Source of the DNA: Chrysemys picta bellii
Taxonomy: Eukaryota > Chordata > Testudines > Emydidae
Reading direction: 5' to 3'
DNA length: 64,000 bases
NCBI RefSeq assembly: GCF_011386835.1
Contig: NC_088798.1
Coordinates: forward strand, 3,844,001 to 3,908,000
The position numbers were made by a program, and so were the translations under genes. Of this stretch, positions 1-11,000 are shown in pieces; within the stretch, counting starts at the first letter, position 1; each line of letters starts with the position of its first letter. The notes below the pieces were generated by a model. The model was given only the letters and a program-made list of their open reading frames with translations. It had not been told where the DNA came from and searched no databases.

Positions 1-308
1 AGCACCCTGGGGGGCCGGGCCAGTTTTATTTACCTGCTGACGCGGGAGGTTTGGGCGATCGCGGCCCCGGTTTGGGGGGCAGGTTTGGCCGCGGTTCGCC
101 GTCCCGGGTCAATGGGGGCAGCGGGAAGCCGCGGCCAGCACATCGCTCGCTCCGCTTCTCGCCGCCCCCATTGGCCTGGGACGGCGAACCGCGGCCAGTG
201 GGGGCCGCGATCGGCCGAACCCGCCACGTCAGCAGGTATAATAAAACTGGCCCGGCCCGCCAGGGTGCTTACCCTGGCGAGCTGCGTGCCAAATGTTCCC
301 GACCCCTG
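1..308. mobile_element. Palindromic hAT-like MITE, left end off window
   Basis: This GC-rich block is a long imperfect palindrome: the left arm (about 40-130) is the reverse complement of the right arm (about 165-245), around a centre near 150. The right end reads GTGCCAAATGTTCCCGACCC ctg, like hAT-type termini in sauropsid genomes. It shares internal text (gatcgcggcc, cccattggcctg) with the 31182-31514 element. ORFs on both strands here are by-products of the palindrome. Confidence 0.6.
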
Positions 309-635
309 GAGTAGGGCAACTTCACCCAACTAGTATCCACCATCAGGATATATCTGCAACTATTATTTGATGGCCAAGCAATAATTGCAGTTGCAGAAAG
401 CTGCTTCATGATAAATGTCTTCTACTTGGAAAAGTATCATCTTGGACCTCTCAGCCACTAAGGACAAACTGTGCAACAACGATCCCCAAATGAGAGAGAT
501 GGCACGAAGCAGCACAGGAACAAGACAGCTGAGGAATATTTAATTTATTTATTTTTTCTAAAAAATTTACAGCTTCATTTTAACTATTCTGAATTTCTGA
601 TATCAATGCTCATCCAGGATATATCTGGGATTTAA

Positions 636-833
636 AGGCTTGGTCTACACGGGTTGGGGGGGGGGGGGGGAGAAGAGAAGGAATCGATTCAGATCACTCG
701 CTCTGGTGGCGTTCCGGAGTCGACGGTGACCGCGTTTGGGGATCGATATATCGCGGCTTAACGAGACGCGATATATCGATCCCGGATAAATCGATTGCTA
801 CCCGCCGATACGCCGGGTAGTGAAGACGTGCCC
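636..833. mobile_element. CTACAC-end MITE with TAA target duplication
   Basis: The ends AGGCTTGGTCTACAC and GAAGACGTGCCC are flanked by TAA on both sides (633-635, 834-836). Internal inverted pairs include gatcgatatatcgcg and cgcgatatatcgatc. A run of about 15 G is near 655. The body (gttccggagtcgacggtga) matches the element at 25855-26155. A 3-bp TWA-type duplication suggests a PIF/Harbinger-like origin. Confidence 0.6.
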
Positions 834-1412
834 TAAGTTAAATAGGAGTCTAAAATGGATAATGTACTTTGTAAAAAAGGACAGCAGAGGCCACTGTTTC
901 TCTGTATTTCCTCATTTGTTTCCTTGATGTATTTTTCTTCCTTCTTATATTTTGCTGACTCTTCACCCTTACTCCCCGCACTGGTAAAAACCGAATCCCT
1001 CTCCCCATTCCCTAATCAGAAGGGATACGATGCTGGAGGTGGACAACCATCGATTTGCCACTCAAAGCTGAGGAGAGAGAAGCCTGGGCTGGCACACCGA
1101 GGCCGCAGCCCTACTACACCTTTGACTTTTACAATGTCCAGCTCCGTTAGCAGCCTCACAAAGAAGGGCAGGAAAGATTTTCGGGGAGCCGCCAGTAGCT
1201 TTATTTGCTATGCAGCAATATGCTTGCAGTGAGTCAGGGGAAGTTGCATCAACCTGGGGTCCTGCACCTTCCCTCTCCCACATCGATCACCTCCTCTGGC
1301 TTCGGCTCCCCTCTCATTGACTAGTCTGATGCCTCCCCCACAGGTTAGAAACTGATTTCGATTGTAAACTTCCTGGGGTAGAGCTTGTGCCTTCATTTCT
1401 GTCTAACTAGAG

Positions 1413-1724
1413 CAGGGGTCGGCAACCTTTCAGAAGTGGTGTGCCGCGTCTTCATTTATTCACTCTGATTTAAGGTTTCGCGTGCCAGTCATACATTTTA
1501 ATGTGTTTAGAAGGTCTCTTTCTATAAGTCTATAATATATAACTAAACTATTGTTGTATGTAAAGTAAATAAGGTTTTTAAAATGTTTAAGAAGCGTCAT
1601 TTAAAATTAAATTAAAATGCAGAGCCCCCCCGGACCGGTGGCCAGGACCCCGGCAGTGTGAGTGCCACTGAAAATCAGCTTGTGTGCCGCGTTCGGCACG
1701 CGTGCCATAGGTTGCCTACCCCTG
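1413..1724. mobile_element. hAT non-autonomous element with perfect 8-bp target duplication
   Basis: The terminal inverted repeats CAGGGGTCGGCAACCTTT and GGTTGCCTACCCCTG bound 312 bases. AACTAGAG occurs immediately outside both ends (1405-1412 and 1725-1732). Eight-base duplications and CAGGGGT ends are diagnostic of hAT. No transposase ORF is present, so mobility would have needed a trans-acting source. Confidence 0.85.
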
Positions 1725-2418
1725 AACTAGAGCATACTTCTTGCACTATCATATTTAATTTACAGTAATCTCTTAAATAGGAACCTCTGAAAATGGCAGT
1801 CACATCAAAATGTCAATTTTTGCTCAAGAACCTGAAGGCACAATTCTCCGGTTAGTATTAACTATGAGGAGTTTCTGTATGGAAGAGCATAAGCAGATTC
1901 AAAGTACATAGAACACTCATTCCCCGCTCCAAAAACCCCAACACTGGTGAAATGGATTTCCACCTTTTTCACAGCTTATATTTCACATCAAGTTCCTCTC
2001 AAACTCCCAAAAGCCAAATGTAAATTGCCACAACACCCCACTGGTGAGGCACAACACTAAATCTGGGGGGTGGGCGTTAGATTGTAAGCTGCTGGGGACA
2101 GAGATCATATTTGTGTTTTGTGTTTGTACAGCACCTAGCACAGCGAAAAGACCTAGTCGTAGACCAAGAGCCAGGCACTACAATAATACAAATACTTGGA
2201 ATGCTCACAATGACACTGAGACCCATTGGTGCCAACAGGTTCATTGTTCTTTACAAGCAACTACTGTCAGACCTGACAAACTCACTACATCTAATATACC
2301 ACTTTCAACAGTATTTATTAACGATGGGTAGCATGTGAGGTCTGTATTAAAAGCTCTTAATTATCAATACTCATTGCAAGGTGTGTACACAGTTAATATT
2401 TAAGGAATAACCTAACTA

Positions 2419-2645
2419 CACCTCTACCCCCGATATAACGTGACCCGATATAACATGAATTTGGATATAATGTGGTAAAGCAGTGCTCCGGGGGGGGGGG
2501 GGGGGGGGGGGGGCTGGGGGGGAGGGAGGGCGGCGCTGCGCTGCGCACTCCGGCGGATCAAAGCAAGTTCAATACAACGCGGTTTCACCTATAATGTGGT
2601 AACATTTTTGGCTCCCAAGGACAGCGTTATATCGGGGTAGAGGTG
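2419..2645. mobile_element. Tc1/mariner (Tigger-like) MITE with TA duplication
   Basis: The ends CACCTCTACCCCCGATATAA and TTATATCGGGGTAGAGGTG are near-perfect inverted repeats flanked by TA (2417-2418, 2646-2647). The middle holds a G run of about 25 bases and a GC-rich core. The TA target and these ends fit the pogo/Tigger branch of Tc1/mariner. Confidence 0.75.
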
Positions 2646-2649
2646 TATA

Positions 2650-3560
2650 TTGATAACTATGCCTTATGGTCCCGGAGTAAAAGTGTCACCAGGGAATCGT
2701 GTTTTGGTGATGGCCCATTCAAGCACAAGGTGTCCTCACCCCTCCCTGGTCAGCTGGTGATGTAATGCAAGGTTCAATTGTCTACCCTTGTCCATCCCAG
2801 AACAGTTGGAAAACTATCAAAGCCAACTGCAAACAATCAAAACCACTTGGAGTAAAAAGGAACAGTGAAACAGACAGGGAATCACTGGACTGTGAATAAA
2901 GACAAAAGACAGACTCAGTATATCAAAGGGTGGAGAAAGTCACACTGAATCCATTCACTGAGGAGACATCTTGTTGAGTATGGGGGTGTTAAGTGAAAGA
3001 TTGGATTTTGGTTCCTGAGAAGCCAGTAAGCTCTGCAACAGACTGAATGATGTGGGGGAAACTGACTTTGTTAGATAGGAAAGGTAACTATTAAGTGTAG
3101 GCCCTAGTTTGTATTTTATGATTTTGTTTTGTATTGTAACCATTAGTTTCCATCACATACTTGTTTCTAGTGGAATTTATACACTCATACTAACCCAAAA
3201 GAAGGTTTATATAAGTGTTCAGTTCTATGCGTTATACAGGAGCTGTGATTTAAGGTAAAGCCGGTAAACTGGGGTACACTGTTCCTTTGGGAGCAGAGAA
3301 TCCGGGATTTCCATGAGTAGCCAGTGTCGGGGCAGGATATCACAGAAGAACATTTCAAGGGGACTGGGGTTCATATTCTGTTAACCTGCAAGTCAAAGAC
3401 GGAGCTACCCTAGCTCAGAGCGTGCTTGAGTGGCTGACAGGCCAGCAGTGTTAGAGAACTGACACTCAGCTACCAGAGGCGAGACTCCCTCTCACTGGAG
3501 GCAGGAGGTAACAAGGTGACACAATCCTGGGTACCCTGAACACTCATCTTTGTATCATTC
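2650..3560. repeat. Possible LTR-type repeat
   Basis: This stretch shows no host coding signal. Its right part (about 3240-3550) has the look of a retroviral or Ty3-type long terminal repeat, with phrases I associate with dispersed turtle repeats (gtggctgacaggccagcag, gacacaatcctgggtacc). I see no paired copy or gag/pol remnant, so it would be solo. The call is weak and the borders are approximate. Confidence 0.3.
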
Positions 3561-3792
3561 TGCACAGACTATTATGGCTGTCCCCTGCTGAAACAGGATG
3601 CTCAGTGGCTGCTAATGATTATTCATATGGCTTCCACCATGGGGCAATTCAGGTAGAAACCCAAAGAAAAGTTCTTCTTGCTATTTTTGGGGGTGGGGGT
3701 GGGGTGGGAGAAGGTGTAAGAATGGAATAAGCAGTCTAGTGATTAGAAGGTCAACGGAGACAGCACTTCTGGGTTACGTTTATAGGCGTGAC

Positions 3793-4053
3793 ACCAAAGC
3801 CGTGTCTACACTATGTGGGCTACAGCACCACATCTATGCTGCTGTACCCCATAGTGTAGATGAATCACACACTGACAGAAAAGGTTTTTGCCCTCACTCT
3901 AGGAATTCTACCTCCCTGAGCAGTGGTCAGTTGACCTCACTATGTCTACCCCATGGTTTAAAGCCAGCAGAGTGGTGATGCTCAGGGATGGGAATTTTTC
4001 ACTCCCCTAAGCAATGTAGTTATGTTGCTCTATTTTTAGGGTAGACCAGGTCT
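3793..4053. mobile_element. CTACAC-end MITE
   Basis: The ends GCCGTGTCTACACTA and GGTAGACCAGGTC form imperfect inverted repeats around a body with inner hairpin-forming repeats (acactatgtgg, ccccatagtgtag). It belongs to the same broad group as the elements at 636, 18334 and 25855. The exact ends and target duplication are unclear. Confidence 0.55.
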
Positions 4054-4113
4054 AACACAGTTTGACCTTGGGCGATTAATTTATCTGTGTCAGTTTATCC
4101 ACCTGAGAAATAG

Positions 4114-4373
4114 GAACCTGTGGTACTCGTTGCCAGATGTTGAAGGCCAAAACTATAATGGGAATCAAAAAAGAATTGGATAAGTTCATGGAGGATAGAT
4201 CCATCAATGGCTATTAGCCAAGATGGTCAAGGATGCAACCCCACACTCTGGTTATCCCTAGCCTCTGACTGCCAGAAGGTGGGAGTGGTCGACAGGGGAT
4301 GATCCATTGGCCAATGTTGGAAGCATACTGGGTTAGATGGGTCGTTGGCCTGACCCAGTTTGGACGTTCTTAA
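4114..4373 (+). mobile_element. CR1 LINE 3' tail
   Basis: The sequence matches the 3' end of the CR1 copy at 10.1-12.4 kb (aattggataagttcatggag, catcaatggctattagcca, ctggcctgacccag type) and ends near the TTCTTA motif. It is 5' truncated and has no ORF. Confidence 0.75.
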
Positions 4374-4546
4374 GTTGGAATAAACTCCTTTCAGTGCCGC
4401 TGAGAATGTTTTAACACCATTTAGCGCTACTATAGCATTTTCCATTCCGTTGTGCCAGTGGTAGCTTTTCTAGTCATACAGGTCTACAGAGCCTTATGGA
4501 TATAACCCACCCACCCACATTGCTGCACTTTTGAAAAAACAGATTT

Positions 4547-4625
4547 CAGAGTAGCAGCCGTGTTAATCTGTATCTGCAAAAAGACAGGAGTACTTGTGGC
4601 AACTTCGAGACTAACAAATTTGAAA
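4547..4625 (-). mobile_element. Truncated Penelope-like/hammerhead-family repeat
   Basis: The stretch from ttcagagtagcagccgtgtt to gagactaacaaatt is the same family as 28473-28600, but it stops before the ribozyme part. It lies directly beside the DIRS-like relic, so the latter's insertion may have cut it. Confidence 0.5.
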
Positions 4626-4629
4626 AAAC

Positions 4630-5400
4630 AGTTACTGAACAGGATAGTAACTATTGTTCTTTGAGATGCGTTGCACACGTTCATGCCATTCTTGGTGTCA
4701 GTGTGCCCTGTATACAGCTGTCAGAAACATTTCCCCGCAGCAGGACCCATGGGGTGGCTCAAGCTCCCACTGCTGCCCTGTACCACTGTGTGCAGGTATA
4801 AAGGGCAGAGCCATCCCCAGGGCCCCCCAGTTCCTTCTTGCGGAACTCCAATGCAGAGGGGCAGAAGAGGGTGGGTTACAGAATGGACATATACAACAGG
4901 CTAGTAACTGTTTTCTTCTTTGAGTGACTCAAGCCGTAAGAACAGGAAGTGGGATAGGAGTCTATTTCAACAAAGCCTAAAGAACAACTCGTCCAACTCT
5001 AGTATTGTCTCTGGAGTCTTAAGCCATAGCATAGCGGGAGGCAAACGTGTGGACAGAGAACCAGGCTGCCACTCGACTAGTGTACGCAACTGGAACTTGT
5101 GCCAGAAAGGCTGCTGAGGCCAACTGCAACCGCCTTGAATGAGCTGAGACTCCGTCAGGTGGAGTGACATTAGCTAAGTCACAACACGTGTGTATACAGG
5201 ATGCGACCCAGGAAGAACTTCTCTGGGTGGAGACTGAATGGCTTCTTACTCTGTCTGCCATTGCTATGAACAGATTGGAGGATTTATAGAAGAGCCTGGT
5301 TCTGTCTAGGTAAACTGCTAAGGCTCTCCTGACGTTTAAGCCTTGATATGCAAACACTGTTCATCCCTGTTCGTATGTAGCTTTGGGTAATATGGTCACA
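4630..5400 (-). mobile_element. DIRS-type retroelement relic with tyrosine recombinase fragment
   Basis: On the minus strand 5357-5019 is open for 112 codons. It shows the DIRS tyrosine-recombinase pattern: LNVRRALAVYLDRTRLF, then VSTQRSSSWVASCIHTCCDL and the AHSRR box with a catalytic His and Arg. The usual catalytic Tyr region downstream is degraded. The sequence towards 4640 (tttgagatgcgttgcacacg) is a dispersed terminal region that often accompanies such elements. It is a decayed intronic copy, not a host gene. Confidence 0.5.
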
Positions 5401-5637
5401 TTGTCTGACTGATAAGGAAAGAAGAAACCACCTTTGAAACAAACTTTGGATGAGGATGCAGGTGAACTTTGTCCTTAAAAAAGATCTTGTATGGATGCCC
5501 CAAAATTAATGCCTGTAGCTCCCCTACTCTTCTGGGAGAGGTAATGGTCACCAAAAATGTCACCTTCATTGACAGATGCAGCAGAGAGGAGATAGCCAAT
5601 GGCTCAAATGGGGAACCCGTAAGTCTTTACAATACTA

Positions 5638-5700
5638 AGGCCTGGTCTACACTAGGGACCTATACGCATTACCACCATAGAAACAGCAAATGATTTCTAA
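5638..5700. mobile_element. CTACAC-end MITE fragment
   Basis: TAAGGCCTGGTCTACACTAG marks one terminus of the same MITE group; the rest is truncated. Confidence 0.4.
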
Positions 5701-7868
5701 ACTGGCTAAGTAACTTTACAGACGTTACTTCTGCTTCCTCTGAATACTACAGGAATAAGGCAAGGGGTACACTACTAGCCAATTAACCCACATCTTTGGC
5801 CACAGAAGTCAATTTAGACACAAAATCACCCACACTGACATGTCCTACTGCAATTTTAATAAGATCAAGGATTCACAGAATGAAAAGGAAAACTGGGATG
5901 TCAAAATGCTGATTTTGACAAGTAGGTTTAGTTGTCCAGTTTATGTACCACAATCACACTGCTGCTTTACATCAGCCAAACCAATTGCTTAATTTCCCCA
6001 AGTGCTCTTCTAAAATTCCATCAATCAAGGGTATAATACAAACTAGTTTATGAACCTATTAGACCATATCACATCCGGATCACAACACTAACAAACCCCA
6101 CAAAGGCTGGGATTTTCAAGTGCCTAAAGGAGCTAGGGGTTCAAACCCACTGAAATTACATAGGATTTGAGCACATCACTCCATTAGGCCCCTTTGAAAA
6201 TCTAAGCATAAAATACCATTTTCTAGGCACAATGAAAACCAAGCTCAGCATCTGGATAAACATCCCGTCAGCAAGCCTGATTAAACTGCACTATAGTCTC
6301 ACAAAGAGAAAGACCCGTCACTTAGGACATTTAGAACTAGGCAAAACAAATGCACTGGTGACTATACTGTAGGGAACAACCACATTCTGGAAGGGGGAAC
6401 TAGATAATCAATTAGCTTTTCATCTTCAATATTGATGATTCCATGCAATAATGCACTACTGCAGGATGCAGTCATAATATTTACATGCACTTGCTCAGGT
6501 ATGGAAAACACTGACTTCAATTTCATGATTTACAAATCTTAGGAGTAAATTTTTATAGCACTAACTTGCAAACCCCACAATATATCCTTGTTTGCATACA
6601 GTGCTAGCAGTTATACATTTCTGCATTAAATAAAAGATCACTGTGCAACGAACAAGCAGCAACACAATCCAGTTGTTAAAAAGGCTCTGAAGTAGAAGGC
6701 TGAATAGCTAAAACCCGTTCAATACACCAAGTCATTCCAGCTACAGGAAAGGCACCCGACCATATCCCTAAGTCACCCAAGCTGTAAAACTGAAAAAGCA
6801 GCAACAGGAAACTCTCTGGACACCAGAAACCGCACCTTGTTTGAATGGTCATGGGTGGTTCCACATGTGGGCTGACTGCCTAATAATTTCTGATTTTACA
6901 GGTAAGGCATTCTTTACAAATGGAATGTTATAAATAGTTGCGATTCTTACAAAAGCCCACCTGTCAGGCCAGCACTGGTGTGCTCCCCCAAAACAAGCCA
7001 TAAGACCAACATTTTTTTAGAATTGAAAAGTGATAGTCATTCTAATCATGTAGGTTCTCTCTGCGGTCTGTGGGAGAGGAGGAACCAGCTGAATTTTAAA
7101 GAGGACCTAGAAAGGCAAGAGTTGTGTTCATGCCTTCTGCTCCTTTACAAATCTCTGAAAGGGGTTTTTAAGGAGAGTATTCTTTTGATTATATTTTGTA
7201 AAGATTTAAAAAAATCTGCTCTTCTCCTGTATCACTGGTAGTCTTCTTGGAAGATACACAGCTAGAATGGACCTTTTCTCAACCAGGACCGATCATCTTT
7301 TAAAGATCTTTTCTTCCAAGTGTTTATCAAGCATTTTAATTAATGAGGCGTTACCAGCCCAAAAAATAAGCAAAACAAAGCTCTAAGAATTATGAATAAA
7401 AATAATTTCCATGATTAGGTTTCACTTCTCTGATACTAGTTGGAATGTCATAATCCTACAAGTTCCCCAGGTATCTCTTATACCAGCCTTCAGGAAAAAC
7501 AGAGTTAGATAAGATCTGAACCCAATATAAAAAAATCAAGCAGAAATTGAAAACTTGAAAAACCCTTTAACCTTTTTGTATGTAACAAAGAAGCTGAAGT
7601 GCAAAACCCTATATTTCTTTTGTAGGTTACCTTTAAGGCTCAACTACTATGCTGAAGGATCATGTTAAAACACGACCCAGTCTGGTCTTTGAAGACTGGT
7701 CCAAACTGTATTTTAACCATGTTAATGAATCGTATTACAACTTTGTATAGATTTACAACACTGTCAGATGAACAACTCATTCACTACTCTGTTACTAGTA
7801 CTTTTTCTATACAAGGGAGAGAATGCCCCTTCAATACAGTTTAGTAACTCCACTGGAAGCCCTTGTAC
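5700..7868 (-). other. GPBP1L1 intron, no further feature seen
   Basis: This is AT-rich intronic DNA between the last visible GPBP1L1 exon and the MITE fragment. Only short ORFs occur, and none resembles the missing C-terminal exons of the gene. I see no clear repeat. Confidence 0.5.
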
Positions 7869-8062
7869 CTTAGATGGAGGAGCTGCTGGTTTAGGAACCA
7901 GATTTTTGTAGACACTTGGGACAATTGTGGTGGTCTTGTTGCCGTTTGCAAGGTGAGGAACTGGTGACGTAAACGCAGCTGAGAAGGCAGCAGCAGGATC
8001 CTCTTTTGAAACCTTTTTGATGACCAGCATCTTGGTAGGTTGCTTGGCACTAGGGGGGTTTT
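7869..8062 (-). CDS. GPBP1L1: GPBP1L1 coding exon, residues 183-247
   Basis: The acceptor TTTTTGTAG ends at 8063. The donor is AAG/GTACAAGG, with the exon ending at 7869. The 194 nt encode [30 protein letters not shown] and end PAAPPSK in phase 0. The open frame continues another 35 codons into the intron, but the family similarity stops exactly at the donor. The following exon is not in the window. Confidence 0.95.
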
Positions 8063-11000
8063 CTACAAAAACAGAGGGGAACAAGACCTCAAATAATAAT
8101 TAGGAGCTCAGTAATTCCACAAAACTTGACTCTACCTCAGCTCCAATTCTACCTCTTAGAGTCTAAGATGCTGAGAGAGTCTCATGCTGCTGCTGCTAAC
8201 AGCTTCTGAATTCAAGTGAAGAGGATATCAGACAAAGATGGTAAAGTCCAATATTTTGTAGGCTCCTCTTGATTTTGAAAAAAACTGCCTAGGATGACAT
8301 CAGCCTGAGATTTTAACCGCCTCTCAGACTTTGCTGAAAGAAGGAACCAGAATGGGTAATTATATTTAAGTTCTGAATAACTACTGAGCAATTTTAGGTT
8401 AATTCACTAACAAAAATATTTAGTGAAACTCATGCTTTAAGTTTCAATGTTTTGCAACCTGCAACCATTACCACCACATTCTGGTGGAGCAAACAGAAGT
8501 TCTCAGTACACTTTCTTGAAAAGTGAACCAGTACACTTTCTTGACAACTGCAATGTAAACCGCTAAGTGTTTAAACAGCTTTTTACTGCTGCTAATCTTG
8601 CATTGCATTTGGGTGGACCAGTAAAGATCTGAACCAAACACTCAAGAGATTAAAATTAGATCTAGTACAACAGATGGCTGAATGTTTTTAGGATACAGCT
8701 AATAAATAACTGGTTTACAATTCTATCCCACCCCAAATTAAACTCTCTAGTTAGAGTTACAGGTTCCAATTAGGGATTAAAGAAACATTTTCAGGCACTG
8801 ATAACAGGCACCCCATTTGCATCAGCCTAGCTTTTTCAATGGAGGGAACAAAAACGTCATGTATAGTATATCCAGGAATTTAGAACTATTTTCTTTTTAA
8901 TTAATTTGAAAAAAGAAGATGACCCACAAGAACACAGCCTTGTAGATTTGTACAGTATTGCTGCATATCCACTATAAACATCACCTCCGTAACACTTACC
9001 ATCAGGGAGCTGTGCTCCCTCTAGTCCTCTCAGCCCTATTCTGCACTTCTCATTCTGCATTTAGCAATGCAGGATCAAGTATTTTCATGATCATTTCATT
9101 CCAACACTCAACACCCACAAGCTTAGAGAAGCTGTGATCTTCCCATGGAATTAGCAACCATTATAGACGAGTGACATTCCTGTACGGAGTTTGTGCCATT
9201 AGCAGGAAATGGAAGAGAAGATTCTCAAACAGCAGCAAGTGCAACTCTAAGTATCAGAAAAGAGACTGAGGAGAGAGATAAAAAGGAAAAGAACGAAGGG
9301 AGAGAAAGAAAGAGGTAGCTGCCTACTTCAGTTTAATCTTCCTTTAAGATCTTCCCCTATGTGAAAAACTAGAGTTTCAACATATTGTTCAATTCTTCTG
9401 CTTTACAAGTGGTCATCTGTTTTCTATACAGTGATGTAAACTTCTCTACGTACCCCACACTCCAGAAGGTGTCCCTAAAGGTTTGCTCTGGTTATTCTGT
9501 TTTCCAGCTTCTGGATTCAAAGATGGCTGTAAAAACATAATCCGGTTGGACACATTAGAAGATTGCAGATACTACTATTTATCAGAAGTTGTATTACCAT
9601 AGTACCTAGGAACATGGTCATGGACCAGGACCCTTTTGTACGAAGTGTTGTGCAAACAGAACGAAAAGACAGTCCTTGGCCCAAAGAGCTTTACTTTCCT
9701 TCCCCTTCAGATTGTGTTGGGACTAGAACAAGCAAAGACAGAACTCCTATTTAGAGTTTCTAATGTATAATTAAGAAAGTGAGAGACTCTATAATTTGAT
9801 ATTAATCAGTGGCTCAAGGCACCATGTGATATCCAGGACCCAATTCCTCATAACTGTACTAGCTTTCATATATTTTGTATTTGATAGTTAGGCATTAATA
9901 GTTTTACCAGTATTACACTGACACTAGATGTATATAATCTCTGTGATGAAGATGAATTTATATATTTACAGGCATAAAAACTAAAAAGCTCAGCTTAAGT
10001 TACATTAAAATAAATTCCCTGTGTCGAAATTTTAGGCTGTTATTTCATCTGAAGGATGCAGCCTTTGTAACTCTACCTTTGATTGAGCGTCAAATCCTAA
10101 ATATTACAATATTTTTTCTATACAAAAATGAGGGGGTTAGTTAAACAGAAGTTAAAAGGTACAGTGACTGAAGTGAAATCCCTGCAAGCTGCATGGGCGC
10201 TTTTTAAAGACATCATAATAGAGGCCCAACTTAAATGTATACCCCAAATTAAGAAACACAGTAAAAGAAATAAAAAAGAGCCACCGTGGCTTAACAACCA
10301 CGTAAAAGAAGCAGTGAGAGATAAAAAGACTTCCTTTAAAAAGTGGAAGTCAAATCCTAGCGAGGTAAATAGAAGGGAGCATAAACACTGCCAAATTACG
10401 TGTAAAAATGTAATAAGAAAAGCCAAAGAGGAGTTTGAAGAATGGCTAGCCAAAAACTCAAAAGGTAATAACAAAATGTTTTTTGAGTACATCAGAAGCA
10501 GGAAGCCTGCTAAACAACCAGTGGGGCCCCTCGATGATAGAGATAGAAAAGGAGCACTTAAAGACGATAAAGTCATTGCGGAAAAACTAAACCAATTCTT
10601 TGCTTCAGTCTGCATGGCTGAGGATGTTTGGGAGATTCCCAAACCTGAGCCGGTTTTTGTAGATGACAAATCTGAGGAACTGTCACAGATTGAAGTGTCA
10701 CTAGAGGAGATTTTGGAATTAATTGATGAACTTAACATTAACAAGTCACCGGGACCAGATGGCATTCACCCAAGAGTTCTGAAAGAACTCAAATGTGAAA
10801 TTGCGGAACTATTAACTAGGGTTTGTAACCTGTCCTTTAAATCGGCTTCTGTACCCAACGACTGGAAGATAGCTAATGTAACGCCAATATTTAAAAAGGG
10901 CTCTAGAGGTGATCCCGGCAATTACAGACTGGTAAGTCTAACGTCACTACTGGGCAAATTAGTCGAAACAATAGTAAAGAATAAAATTGTCAGACACATA

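Noticed and set aside
1..7868. Search for the missing C-terminal exons of GPBP1L1
   Set aside because: No minus-strand frame here shows the expected C-terminal family text or an exon in the right phase, so these exons are placed beyond the left edge.
10118..10765. Minus-strand ORF of 215 codons
   Set aside because: It is the antisense shadow of the CR1 reverse-transcriptase frame; its Ser/Leu-rich text has no family features.
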